Below are positions 17,709-27,241 of a DNA stretch of 64,000 nt, piece by piece (positions within the stretch are counted from its first letter, which is position 1; every line of letters begins with the position of its first letter). A model generated the notes under the pieces. That model was given only the letters and a program-made list of their open reading frames with translations. It was not told the origin of the DNA and searched no databases. A program made the position numbers and the translations under genes. Source of the DNA: Candidatus Bipolaricaulota bacterium (GTDB lineage Bacteria; Bipolaricaulota; Bipolaricaulia; UBA7950; UBA9294). Location: NCBI GenBank assembly GCA_028277345.1, contig JANQGM010000020.1, positions 62,001-126,000 on the forward strand. The letters run 5' to 3'.

Positions 17709-18156
17709 CGTCCCTCCTCACGGCCTCGATGGCTTCCACCACGCGCGCTTTGGTCAAGTTTCCATGGACCTCTTCATCGATCATCATGGCGGGAGCGACG
17801 CCACAGACTCCAAGGCAGCTGGACACCTCCAGCGTAAACGCCTCATCCTCGGTGGTCTCGCCCAGCTTGACGTTCAAGTGCTCGGAGAGCAGCTCAAGCA
17901 AGGACTCCGCTCCAAGCAGCTGGCAGGGCGGCGATTCGCAAAGGCGGATGATGTGTCGTCCGCGCGGTTTCAGGCTGTACATCGAGTAGAACGTTGCCGT
18001 ACTCACGACCTCAGATACGGGAATCGAAAGGTAGTCGGCAACCGCCTCCAACGCGTCCGCGGTCAAGTAGTTCTTCGGTTCGGCATCTTGGAGGTCATGC
18101 AACATCTCCAGCATGTTCTCAGTTGATGCCGGGTATCGTTCCAGCAGTTCCTTCAC
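17695..18156 (-). CDS. Second NuoE-like [2Fe-2S] subunit
   Basis: A 153-residue thioredoxin-like ferredoxin. The four cluster ligands are present as CESPPC (residues ~81-86) and CLGVC (~121-125). The N-terminal helical part (LTADALEAVADYLSIPVSEV) is the usual NuoE bundle. It overlaps the maturation protease by ATGA and the NuoF-like gene by 14 bases, so translation is coupled. It carries electrons between the diaphorase flavin and its partners. Confidence 0.88.
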   Translation of the reverse strand: MKELLERYPASTENMLEMLHDLQDAEPKNYLTADALEAVADYLSIPVSEVVSTATFYSMYSLKPRGRHIIRLCESPPCQLLGAESLLELLSEHLNVKLGETTEDEAFTLEVSSCLGVCGVAPAMMIDEEVHGNLTKARVVEAIEAVRRDDATG

Positions 18157-18608
18157 GCTTCCTCCTCATTCGTCACTAATACGGGCTCAGGCGCCTGATT
18201 TAGCCAGGTTTCGATCCGGGCCAAGGCCTCGGGAACCCATGCGCGCGTTCGATCGCTCAGCGCATCCCCCAACTCAAACGACGTCGCGGGAATGGCAAGC
18301 AGCCATGTCTCGGGAACCGAACCCGCGATGAGCTCGCACCATCCCAACATGGCGGCCGGCGTGCACGCATGCCCGATCCCCCGATGCGGGGCAGGGAGCA
18401 CGCGTTCCACATCGAGTTCGGTCCGATTGAGCGCGGCGTCAACGAAGAGCACGCGCTCGGCTCGCTGCATCGTCTCGGCCAGTTCAGGAACCAATTGATG
18501 AACCGTCATCGTTTCGACACCGAGCCGCGCGGGCACGGCATCGACCACCGTGGGGCCGATGCCGTCATCGCCTCGCAGGGCATTCCCGATCCCAATGATG
18601 AGGTTCAT
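18153..18608 (-). CDS. [NiFe]-hydrogenase maturation protease
   Basis: A 151-residue endopeptidase of the HyaD/HoxW family that removes the C-terminal extension of the hydrogenase large subunit after nickel insertion. The start at 18608 (AGGA site, one base after the large-subunit stop) is preferred over 18656. IGIGNALRGDDGIG near the N-terminus carries the Ni-binding acidic residue of the family, and FVDAAL (residues ~71-76) the second. Its substrate is most likely HydL, encoded immediately upstream. Confidence 0.88.
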   Translation of the reverse strand: MNLIIGIGNALRGDDGIGPTVVDAVPARLGVETMTVHQLVPELAETMQRAERVLFVDAALNRTELDVERVLPAPHRGIGHACTPAAMLGWCELIAGSVPETWLLAIPATSFELGDALSDRTRAWVPEALARIETWLNQAPEPVLVTNEEEA

Positions 18609-18609
18609 G

Positions 18610-20028
<1,419 letters not shown>

Positions 20029-20037
20029 GTTTTCTCC

Positions 20038-20574
20038 CTAGCCGAACTTCAGATCCTCGCCCACGAGCTCCGGCTCTTTGCCATCCAGCAAGGCGAGAAT
20101 GGCCTTGGCAATCACGCCAGCGGGCGGCGGACAGCCGTGCAGGAAATACTCCACCGGCACGACCTCATGGACGGGGCGGACACGATCCAGCAAATGCGGA
20201 ACCACATCGTAGGGCAGCTCGCCGTTGGTCGTCGTGCCCTTGCCATAGATATCCTCAATCAGCTTGTCGGTCGGAATGCCGTTGCGCAGTCCGGGGACGT
20301 TGCCCGTAACCGCGCAGTCGCCGAACGAAATGAGGATCTTGGACTTCTCGCGCGCTTCCTTGACGAGATGCAGATGCTCTTCATTGGCCACCGCCCCTTC
20401 GATCAGCGTCACGTCGACTCCACCTTCGGGAAAGACCTTGAGATCGGTGATTGGACTGTTGCACAGTTCGATCTTGCCCGCGAGTTCGATGAGCACCTCG
20501 TCGATGTCGAGAAGAGACATGTGACAGCCGGCACAGCCGCTGAACCACAGGGTGGAGATTTTAACCTTACTCAT
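20038..20574 (-). CDS. hydS: [NiFe]-hydrogenase small subunit (HoxY/HydS type)
   Basis: A 178-residue subunit with the four ligands of the proximal [4Fe-4S] cluster: GCAGCHMS (residues ~13-20), GDCAVTG (~86-92) and HGCPPPAG (~146-153). It lacks the longer C-terminal half with extra clusters, as in HoxY and HydS. There is no signal peptide, so the enzyme is cytoplasmic. It overlaps hydA by 8 bases. Confidence 0.92.
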   Translation of the reverse strand: MSKVKISTLWFSGCAGCHMSLLDIDEVLIELAGKIELCNSPITDLKVFPEGGVDVTLIEGAVANEEHLHLVKEAREKSKILISFGDCAVTGNVPGLRNGIPTDKLIEDIYGKGTTTNGELPYDVVPHLLDRVRPVHEVVPVEYFLHGCPPPAGVIAKAILALLDGKEPELVGEDLKFG

Positions 20575-21265
20575 GGTCTCTCCTTTCGGTCAGGCGAGCG
20601 ACGAGATCGGAGTCCTTGCGCATCTCGGCATTGGACGCACCCTTGAGCACAATGGCGCCGGTCGGACAAACCTCCACGCACTTGCCGCAGCTGGTGCACG
20701 ACTCCGCTTCGCCCCAATCCGCAGCGAGATCCGTGATCACACGCGCTGAGGATCCGCGTTCCGCGAACCCCCATGTGTGTGCGCCCTCGACCTCGGCGCA
20801 CGTACGCACGCACCGGCCGCACAACACACAGCGATCCCGATCGATCAAGAACCAAGGATGTGTCGCATCGATTCGGTTGCGCGGGTAGGAATACGGCACG
20901 GTAACGGAGTGCATCTCCAGCTCGCACGCCAGATCCTGCAGTTCGCACCCTCCGCTTGACGCGCAGAAGGAACACACATGGTTGCCCTCGGCAAACAGCA
21001 GTTCCAGAATCATTCGCCGATGCACCTTGATCGTGTCGGTCTGCGTCTTGATATCCGCGCCATCCACTGCTTGGGTTGTGCAGGATGGTACGAGCTGTCC
21101 TGCCACCTCGACGATACACAAGCGGCATGCGCCCACATCCGACAGTCCCTCAAGATGACACAGCGTTGGGATGCGTATCCCATTCGCTTCCGCCACCTCA
21201 AGGATCGACTGGCCAGGCGCTGCTGTGATCGTTCGTCCGTCGATCGTCAGCGTGATCGTTTCCAC
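20567..21265 (-). CDS. hydA: HoxU/HydA-type iron-sulfur subunit (NuoG N-terminal homologue)
   Basis: The GTG at 21265, one base after the HydB stop and with GGAGG seven bases upstream, gives 232 residues; the track start at 21472 lies inside hydB. The [2Fe-2S] motif is CHLEGLSDVGACRLC plus a later Cys. A His-Cys3 cluster follows (HVCSFCASSGGCELQ), then two [4Fe-4S] motifs (CVLCGRCVRTC; CTSCGKCVEVCP). This is the electron-wiring subunit linking the diaphorase flavin to the [NiFe] module. Confidence 0.9.
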   Translation of the reverse strand: METITLTIDGRTITAAPGQSILEVAEANGIRIPTLCHLEGLSDVGACRLCIVEVAGQLVPSCTTQAVDGADIKTQTDTIKVHRRMILELLFAEGNHVCSFCASSGGCELQDLACELEMHSVTVPYSYPRNRIDATHPWFLIDRDRCVLCGRCVRTCAEVEGAHTWGFAERGSSARVITDLAADWGEAESCTSCGKCVEVCPTGAIVLKGASNAEMRKDSDLVARLTERRDHE

Positions 21266-21266
21266 G

Positions 21267-23093
21267 TCATCCCTCCACCTCGTTCTGTTTTTTCTTTCCG
21301 GACTCAATTCGGACCGCATCAAACGGGCAGACATCGAAACAACGCCCGCATTGGATACAGACCGACTCATGGATCGTGTAGGGCGGCTCGCCGGGAGTCC
21401 CTTCGATGGCCTCCACCGGGCAAGCCTTGCGACAAAGGTCGCAGGCTTTGCACGCTGCACGATCGATCTCATATCGAATCAATGCCTTGCATCGCTTGGC
21501 TGAGCAGGTCGCCGTTTGGACATGCTCCTCGTACTCCTCCCTGAAGTGCTTCATCGTCGAGAGCACCGGGCTGGGTGCCGCTTGCCCCAATCCGCAAAGC
21601 GAGGTCGAGCGAATGGTGTCTGCAAGCATTTGGAGTTGCTCCAAGTCACCCAACGTGCCGCGACCGTCCGTGATCCGTTCGAGGATCGAAAGCATCGTTC
21701 GCGTCCCCACGCGGCACGGAACGCACTTGCCGCAGGATTCATCGCAGCTGAATTCGAGGAAGTACTTGGCAATGCCGACCATGCAATCGTCTTCGTCCAA
21801 GACGATGACACCGCCGGAACCCATGAAGGCTCCAAGTTCCTTGAGCGACTCGTAGTCAATTGGGGTATCGATGTGCTGCGCAGGGATGCATCCTCCAGAC
21901 GGTCCGCCCGTTTGAACGGCCTTGAGCGCCTTCCCGTCAGGAATGCCGCCGCCGATCTCATCGATGAGCTCGCGCAACGTCGTTCCCATTGGAACTTCCA
22001 CGATACCTGTATTGGTGATCTTCCCGGATAGGGCAAAGACCTTGGTCCCGGGGCTCGATTCCGTGCCAATCGACCGGAACCAGTCTGCGCCGCGGAGCAC
22101 GATATGCCGGATATTGCCCCATGTCTCCACGTTGTTGATCAGCGTCGGCTGGCCGAACACGCCTCGGTCCGAGGGGTAAGGAGGCCGGGTTCTGGGCATC
22201 CCGCGCTGTCCCTCGATGGAGGCGATCAATGCCGTTTCTTCTCCGCAGACGAAGGCTCCAGCGCCGATGCGGATCTCGACATCGAATGCGAAGCCCGTCT
22301 CCAGGATGTCTTCGCCGAGAAGGCCGCTCGCTCGCGCTTGATCGATGGCAATCTCCAACCGTCTGATGGCGAGTGGGTATTCCGCGCGCACGTAGATGAA
22401 TCCCTTCGCAGCGCCGATCGCATAGGCCGCGATCGTCATTCCTTCGATCACAGCATGCGGGTCGCCCTCCAACAAGGCGCGATCCATGAAGGCGCCGGGA
22501 TCTCCTTCATCGCCATTGCAGACGATGTATTTCTCGTCGCCTTCGGCGCGGGCCGCCAGCTGCCACTTGAGCCCGGTGGGGAATCCTGCGCCGCCGCGCC
22601 CTCGCAGCTTGGAGTCGAGCACGATTTGAATGAGTTCTTCCGGCTGACGCTCTGTCAATGCCAGCCCCAGGGCCTCGTATCCGCCGGTGGCAATGTACTC
22701 CTGGAGATCCTCGGGATCGATCGTCCCGCAGTTCGAAAGAACAACCTTTTCCTGCCGTTCGAAGAACGCAACTTGCTTTTTCTCCTCCGCAATGCGGCGC
22801 GCGGCCGGATCTTCCCAAAGCAAGCGTTGAACCGGGCGCCCCTTCAGGAAGTGTTCCTCCACAATCTCGTTGGCGTCATCCGGGGTTACGCGGATGTAAA
22901 GCGCGCCTTCCGGGTAAACGAGAAGGATCGGACCCAGCTCACAGGGTCCCATGCAGCCGGTCTCGACCAACCGAACCTCAGTGGACAGCCCATGGGCTTC
23001 GATGGCGGATTGAAGGGCATCCCGAACGTCGGCGGTGTGATTGGAGACGCAGGCTGCGCCCGAACAGACCAAGACATCCAAACGATGAGGCAT
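21267..23093 (-). CDS. hydB: HydB/HndC-type NAD(P)H-binding flavoprotein
   Basis: A 608-residue three-part protein. The N-terminal thioredoxin-like [2Fe-2S] domain has CSGAAC and CMGPC ligands. The central NuoF core has GRGGAGFPTGLKW, CNGDEGDPGAF and GAFVCGEETALIAS, with [4Fe-4S] ligands CGKCVPC and CGLG. A C-terminal tail has two ferredoxin motifs (CKACDLCRKACP; CIQCGRCFDVCP). This full-length layout is the one found in bifurcating HydB/HndC enzymes, where NAD(P)H, ferredoxin and H2 electrons meet at the flavin. Bifurcation here is an inference from subunit layout. Confidence 0.92.
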   Translation of the reverse strand: MPHRLDVLVCSGAACVSNHTADVRDALQSAIEAHGLSTEVRLVETGCMGPCELGPILLVYPEGALYIRVTPDDANEIVEEHFLKGRPVQRLLWEDPAARRIAEEKKQVAFFERQEKVVLSNCGTIDPEDLQEYIATGGYEALGLALTERQPEELIQIVLDSKLRGRGGAGFPTGLKWQLAARAEGDEKYIVCNGDEGDPGAFMDRALLEGDPHAVIEGMTIAAYAIGAAKGFIYVRAEYPLAIRRLEIAIDQARASGLLGEDILETGFAFDVEIRIGAGAFVCGEETALIASIEGQRGMPRTRPPYPSDRGVFGQPTLINNVETWGNIRHIVLRGADWFRSIGTESSPGTKVFALSGKITNTGIVEVPMGTTLRELIDEIGGGIPDGKALKAVQTGGPSGGCIPAQHIDTPIDYESLKELGAFMGSGGVIVLDEDDCMVGIAKYFLEFSCDESCGKCVPCRVGTRTMLSILERITDGRGTLGDLEQLQMLADTIRSTSLCGLGQAAPSPVLSTMKHFREEYEEHVQTATCSAKRCKALIRYEIDRAACKACDLCRKACPVEAIEGTPGEPPYTIHESVCIQCGRCFDVCPFDAVRIESGKKKQNEVEG

Positions 23094-23455
23094 TAGTCTC
23101 TCACTTCAATGACGTACTCGCTGACCGGACTTCCGTTCACAATGTGCTCCGCGACAACGCGGCGCGCTTTGTCATCGGTCATCTCTCCGTAAACAACCAC
23201 AGGCTCGTTCTTGATGTGGAGTTCGACGATCGGTTCGGAGGAAGCCAGTCCTCGTCCCCCTGTTTGCGTAACGATCGTATCTGCAAGATCGCGCTTGCCG
23301 ATCTCGTCGAGGAAGGCGGACATCACATTGCGCGCTCCTGCGGCAATTCCGCTCGTTCCCATGCCAATGACAACGTTCACGCGGGCATCTCCTCGCCGAA
23401 GCGAAATGTCCTTCTCCGCTCGTTCCCGGATCTTACGGAGATCCTCTAGCTTCAT
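23093..23455 (-). CDS. HndB-like protein without cluster cysteines
   Basis: A 120-residue thioredoxin-like ferredoxin-fold protein of the HndB type, in its usual position between the NuoE-like and NuoF-like genes. The stretch where HndB-type ferredoxins carry cluster ligands reads VIGMGTSGIAAGA, and the protein contains no Cys, so it cannot bind [2Fe-2S]. It is presumably a structural subunit. It overlaps both neighbours by 1-4 bases. Confidence 0.75.
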   Translation of the reverse strand: MKLEDLRKIRERAEKDISLRRGDARVNVVIGMGTSGIAAGARNVMSAFLDEIGKRDLADTIVTQTGGRGLASSEPIVELHIKNEPVVVYGEMTDDKARRVVAEHIVNGSPVSEYVIEVRD

Positions 23456-23997
23456 TCCTTCCTCCTAGCCAGCCGCTCCCCGATGTAGTCCTGAAGAAAC
23501 CGGATCACCTCAGGGTCGCTTAGTGGCACTGAGCCAAGCCATTCGGCCAGTGCGTCCGTATCCAAATTCAATACTTGATCCCGACAGCAATACGTAATGC
23601 TAACATGTCGCGCTTCACCCGTCACGAGCATGCTTAGAAACGTGGAAGCGAGGTCCCCAAGCGGAGGAACGTCGACATGACTTTGTCGAAACGTGGCCGT
23701 GACCGTCGTCCCACGCCCGGGTTCGCTGACAATGGAGAAGGCGCCGTCGCAATGCTCCGCGGCGAACCGCAGAAGCGGAATACCCAGGCCGATGCTGTCC
23801 TCGCTCTTGCTGGAGTAGTAGCCGCGGCGAACGGCTTCCATATGCTCGGCGCTCATGCCCTTCCCATCGTCTTCCACGGATAGCGACAACTGATCGCGTT
23901 GCTCATCGCACTCAAGACGAACACGGATCGAGTTCGCGCCCGCGCTGAGCGCGTTTTGAAAGAGATCCTGCAAATGGAGATCGATCGACTCAAGCAT
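23452..23997 (-). CDS. HATPase_c-fold ATP-binding protein
   Basis: A GHKL-type ATPase of about 181 residues without a dimerisation/phosphoacceptor domain. N box DLFQNALSAGA, G1 box DDGKGM, G2 box GLGIPLL and GRGTTVT are clear. The C-terminal ~75 residues are unrelated to kinases. The ATG at 23997 overlaps the NuoE-like stop by 8 bases; a TTG at 24024 is an alternative. Such genes recur in Hyd/Hnd hydrogenase operons; a regulatory role in assembly or activity is possible but unproven. Confidence 0.7.
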   Translation of the reverse strand: MLESIDLHLQDLFQNALSAGANSIRVRLECDEQRDQLSLSVEDDGKGMSAEHMEAVRRGYYSSKSEDSIGLGIPLLRFAAEHCDGAFSIVSEPGRGTTVTATFRQSHVDVPPLGDLASTFLSMLVTGEARHVSITYCCRDQVLNLDTDALAEWLGSVPLSDPEVIRFLQDYIGERLARRKE

Positions 23998-24457
23998 TCC
24001 TGTAAAGGTCGAGTGTCGCTTCAACTTTCTTTCGATCGAGCTTTCCGTAAACGTCTTCGTCGATCATCATGACCGGCGCCAGACCACAGGCGCCGATGCA
24101 CCGCACGTCTTGCAACGTGAATCGGCCGTCTTCTGAGGTTTCCCCAGGCAAGATGCCCAGCGCCTCCTGGATCATGTCCACGATGCGCTCCGCACCCTTG
24201 ACGTGGCAGGCCGTCCCTGTGCAAATGCTGATCATGTGTTCCCCGCGAGGTTCGGTTCGGAAGAAACTGTAGAAAGACACCACGCCATGGACCGTCGATC
24301 GAGGAATCTCCAGTCGATCCGCAATGCGAAGCTGCACGTCCGCAGGCAAATACCCGTAGACCTCTTGGGCACGATGCAAAACCTGCACCAAGGGGCCGGG
24401 CGCATCCGAGTAGTCCTTCAGTATCCGGTTCAATCGATTCAGCTTCTCGTCAACCAC
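23990..24457 (-). CDS. hydC: HydC/HndA-type NuoE-like [2Fe-2S] subunit
   Basis: A 155-residue thioredoxin-like ferredoxin with ligands CTGTAC (residues ~79-84) and CIGAC (~119-123) after an N-terminal helical bundle. It is the first catalytic subunit of the hydrogenase in transcription order (HydC, then HndB-like, HydB, HydA, HydS, HydL). It is distinct from the second NuoE copy at 17.7-18.2 kb. Confidence 0.9.
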   Translation of the reverse strand: MVDEKLNRLNRILKDYSDAPGPLVQVLHRAQEVYGYLPADVQLRIADRLEIPRSTVHGVVSFYSFFRTEPRGEHMISICTGTACHVKGAERIVDMIQEALGILPGETSEDGRFTLQDVRCIGACGLAPVMMIDEDVYGKLDRKKVEATLDLYRNA

Positions 24458-24475
24458 AGAGCCCTCCTCCTTTGA

Positions 24476-25198
24476 TCATTCGCACTGGCAACGTGCGAAT
24501 CGGCCAGCTTCACCCCGTGCTGCGCGCTCCAGTTCCACGATCGACACAGACTCCATGCGAAAGTGGGTGCGTGCCGCACCAATGTCTTCAGGATAATGCG
24601 CATCAGAGCTACACATCCGAGTCATCTCGCGGAGCGTCGGCGGTAAGTCTGCATCGGATTCCACCAACTGGCAAGCCGTATCCTCGGGAAACATGCCAAG
24701 CTGCGCGAGCACGCCATAGGCCGCGCGATCGATGTGGGCGGGCACGGGAAGTCCGCCGAAACGTCGAATGCACGCCAAGGTTTCGCTGAAGGAGAGATCA
24801 AGGGAATTCACCAGCAGCTTGGGTTCTGTTCGAAGAATCGTTCCGTCCAGCGACACCACGACCTGGTCTCCGAAAGCATCCGGAACGTTCGGCACGTCCG
24901 GCAACAGGGGATAAATCGCCTCGGCGCACGACAGACAGTCCGTTGCCCGGTCGAAGTACGCTAGCACGTGCACTTCCTCCCTCGTTTGCAATTCCATGCC
25001 ATAGAGGAAATCCAGGCCGGCGGCTGCGGCGGCGTGACTGACGACCTCCACCATGGCGGCGGTATTGTGATCGGTGACGGCTAGGAGGTCAACTCCGCGA
25101 TCGATCGCGGATTGGATGATCGCACGAGGCGACATTCGGAGACTTCCACACGGTGATAGGCAGGTATGAATATGAAGGTCCGCGGAGAACGTCCTCAC
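24476..25198 (-). CDS. PHP-domain phosphoesterase-like protein (copy 1)
   Basis: A 240-residue PHP-domain protein. Metal-site motifs are DLHIHTCLSPCG (residues ~7-18), VTDHN (~41-45), PAHIDR (~168-173) and SSDAHY (~212-217). It is a stand-alone PHP domain, as opposed to the polymerase or histidinol-phosphatase forms. It overlaps the DRTGG gene by ATGA. Substrate unknown; PHP genes in hydrogenase operons are recurrent, and copy 2 lies 1.3 kb upstream. Confidence 0.85.
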   Translation of the reverse strand: MRTFSADLHIHTCLSPCGSLRMSPRAIIQSAIDRGVDLLAVTDHNTAAMVEVVSHAAAAAGLDFLYGMELQTREEVHVLAYFDRATDCLSCAEAIYPLLPDVPNVPDAFGDQVVVSLDGTILRTEPKLLVNSLDLSFSETLACIRRFGGLPVPAHIDRAAYGVLAQLGMFPEDTACQLVESDADLPPTLREMTRMCSSDAHYPEDIGAARTHFRMESVSIVELERAARGEAGRFARCQCE

Positions 25199-25539
25199 GG
25201 AGCCTCCGTGTGAAGGAGTTTGTGCAGGCGCCCCGCCAGTTCGAACGCAGATGCAGGAGAAACATAGAGCGCGATTCCGGCATTTCTAGCGCGCTCGATT
25301 ACGGGCGCTTCGGGGCGCATGCCTTCCGCAAAGACGATGCAGCCAAGACCGGCCACCTGCGCGACAGCGACGACATTCTCGTGGCGCTGAATCGTGATCC
25401 AAAGGCTGTTCGACTTTGCGGACGCGAGCACATGGGAAAGCAAATCCCCGACATAGCCCGTTTCGATCTCGTGCGTCGCATCCTGTGAATCCACAAGCCG
25501 TTCCAAGTCCATGCGACGCGCAAGTTCATGAAGAATCAT
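25195..25539 (-). CDS. DRTGG-like domain protein (copy 2)
   Basis: A 114-residue protein resembling a DRTGG domain (TGYVGDLLSHVLA...; VVAVAQVAGLGCIVFAEGMRP). In copy 1 the same region reads AYAADLLSDVLA and IVAIIFVRGKQP, showing that the two are paralogues. DRTGG domains are putative ligand-binding regulatory modules of CBS-like company. It overlaps the HATPase gene by 14 bases and PHP copy 1 by ATGA. Confidence 0.65.
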   Translation of the reverse strand: MILHELARRMDLERLVDSQDATHEIETGYVGDLLSHVLASAKSNSLWITIQRHENVVAVAQVAGLGCIVFAEGMRPEAPVIERARNAGIALYVSPASAFELAGRLHKLLHTEAP

Positions 25540-25990
25540 CCGTCCTCCTCTTCACCCAACAGCTAATGGTCGTCCCCTCGTCCAAGCGGGAATGGATTTC
25601 GAATCGATCCGCGTTCTTCTCCATGTTATGAAGACCCATGCCCGCGCCAAATCCCAGATCCGTCGCCCAGGCCGGGGCTGTCGAATAGCCGGGCGTGAGG
25701 GCAAGATCGACATCCTCGATTCCAGGACCGAAATCCTGAACTGTGATCTCGATGTACTCGGAGTCCACGCAAACCCTGATCGTTCCGCCAGAGTCCGAAT
25801 AGACGATAAGGTTCATCTCCCCCTCGAAGGCGATGATGCCGGCGCGTCTTGCCACCGGTTCGGAGAGGCCGAATTGTTTGAGCGCAGCCTTAATTTGAGA
25901 CGAGGCCATGCCGCCATGCTCAACGTCTCCAGCGCGAACGTCAAACTCTATACAGAGGGCTTCTTCTCTGGCATAGGCCGATCCTTGCAC
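25526..25990 (-). CDS. Anti-sigma-like HATPase protein
   Basis: A small GHKL-type ATPase related to RsbW/SpoIIAB-like serine kinases. AFEGEMNLIVYS contains the N-box Glu-Asn pair, DFGPGIEDVDLA is the G1 box, GFGAGMGLHNMEK the G2 box and EGTTISCWV the end of the fold. The track start (TTG at 26023) lies inside the preceding gene; the GTG at 25990 with GGGGTG upstream is used here, but the start is uncertain. It may phosphorylate or sequester a partner, perhaps one of the DRTGG proteins; this is inference. Confidence 0.65.
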   Translation of the reverse strand: MQGSAYAREEALCIEFDVRAGDVEHGGMASSQIKAALKQFGLSEPVARRAGIIAFEGEMNLIVYSDSGGTIRVCVDSEYIEITVQDFGPGIEDVDLALTPGYSTAPAWATDLGFGAGMGLHNMEKNADRFEIHSRLDEGTTISCWVKRRTDDSS

Positions 25991-26322
25991 GGCTTCACCC
26001 CGTTTTCGTACATCAGTCCGCAAATCTCGAACATCGCTTTCTTGGTTGTGATAATCGGAATTCCGAGCCGTAACGCATATTCCAGCACCGCATCCGACGG
26101 TTGCTTCCCTCGGACAAAGATGATGGCGACAATGTTTAGAATCTCGGCAACGCGAATCACTTGAGGACTTGTCGTACCTGTAATAAGCGTCGTTTGCTCG
26201 TCCGTGAGTGCGAGCACATCGGACAGCAAGTCGGCGGCATAGGCGCGATCCATGAAGACGTCTTCTTTGGCGTCAACCAGCAATCGCCCCTCGGTCAATT
26301 TCAACAGTTCCGGTAGTCTCAT
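25948..26322 (-). CDS. DRTGG-domain protein (copy 1)
   Basis: The ATG at 26322 with AAGGG eight bases upstream gives 124 residues. MRLPELLKLTEGRLLV is followed by a DRTGG-type fold (RAYAADLLSDVLALT, TTSPQVIRVAEILNIVAIIFVRGKQP). It starts a four-gene group DRTGG-HATPase-DRTGG-PHP with every junction overlapping. A regulatory ligand-binding role is assumed from family. Confidence 0.7.
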   Translation of the reverse strand: MRLPELLKLTEGRLLVDAKEDVFMDRAYAADLLSDVLALTDEQTTLITGTTSPQVIRVAEILNIVAIIFVRGKQPSDAVLEYALRLGIPIITTKKAMFEICGLMYENGVKPCKDRPMPEKKPSV

Positions 26323-26497
26323 GACAGTCCCTTCAAACCTGCGTGTCAAGGCTCAAGTCCGCTTCACAGCAAGGCTTGTTCATTGAATCGCCGTATTCTA
26401 TCGGCACTTCTCAGGGATGCAATGTTCGATCCAGTGACATCTGTCCGCGATGGACCGGCTCGGAAGCAGTGACGCCAGAGGCAGGGGTCAGCCAACG

Positions 26498-27229
26498 TCA
26501 GGACGTCGGAACATTCGATTCAAGCCCACGCCCCTTCTGACGGCGAGCGGCCATGGTAAGTTCGGCAATCGTGGGCTCGTTGAATGTAATGTCCGTTACA
26601 CGCTGCCCGATGCCCTCGAGGGTGTGGGCATCGGAGGTTCTTAGGATACTGGCGCCCCTGCAGAGTTCGGGGGTGCAGGCCTCGCGCACCTCTACGAGCG
26701 GAAGGTCTAACCCTTCGGGCAGGCGGCCCAGTTGAGATTTGACGCTGAACATGTTGCGATCGACATGCGCGGGCACGGGGAACCCGCCCCGCTCCCGGAT
26801 CCGCTGGACAGCTTCCTCGAAGTTCAGACGCAATCCGTTCACAAGGAATCGCTCTTCGATGCGGATCAAACGCCCTTCCGCATCGACAAGCCGCTGGTCC
26901 GACAAGCCATAGGGATCGTGCGTCGAATGGGGCAGCAAGCCATAAACCTCTTCAGAGAACGCAAGGCATCGCGCCTCGTCGTCGAAGTACGCCAGCACAT
27001 GGACGCCTTCATACGTCTGAAGCTCTAGTCCGTAGAGATAGGCCAATCCATGCGCCCGCGCGACCTCGGCCATCACCGGCGACATCAGCGCGGTGTTGTG
27101 GTCGGTCACGGCAATCAGATCCAGGCCCTTGGCCAACGCCGCCTCGACGATCGCCTTCGGCGTCATCTCCGGCCGGCCACAGGGAGACAGGCAGGAGTGA
27201 ATATGCAGATCAGCTCGATACGTCTTCAA
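26498..27229 (-). CDS. PHP-domain phosphoesterase-like protein (copy 2)
   Basis: A 243-residue paralogue of the PHP protein at 24.5 kb, with the same metal motifs: DLHIHSCLSPCG, VTDHN, PAHVDR and TSDAHT. It lies 12 bases after the phosphoglycerate mutase stop. The 175 bases between it and the DRTGG gene contain nothing that I can name and may hold an internal promoter. Confidence 0.85.
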   Translation of the reverse strand: MKTYRADLHIHSCLSPCGRPEMTPKAIVEAALAKGLDLIAVTDHNTALMSPVMAEVARAHGLAYLYGLELQTYEGVHVLAYFDDEARCLAFSEEVYGLLPHSTHDPYGLSDQRLVDAEGRLIRIEERFLVNGLRLNFEEAVQRIRERGGFPVPAHVDRNMFSVKSQLGRLPEGLDLPLVEVREACTPELCRGASILRTSDAHTLEGIGQRVTDITFNEPTIAELTMAARRQKGRGLESNVPTS

Positions 27230-27241
27230 AGCGCCCAGGCC

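Noticed and set aside
22104-23096. 330-residue plus-strand ORF over hydB
   Set aside because: Shadow frame; hydB is certain on the minus strand.
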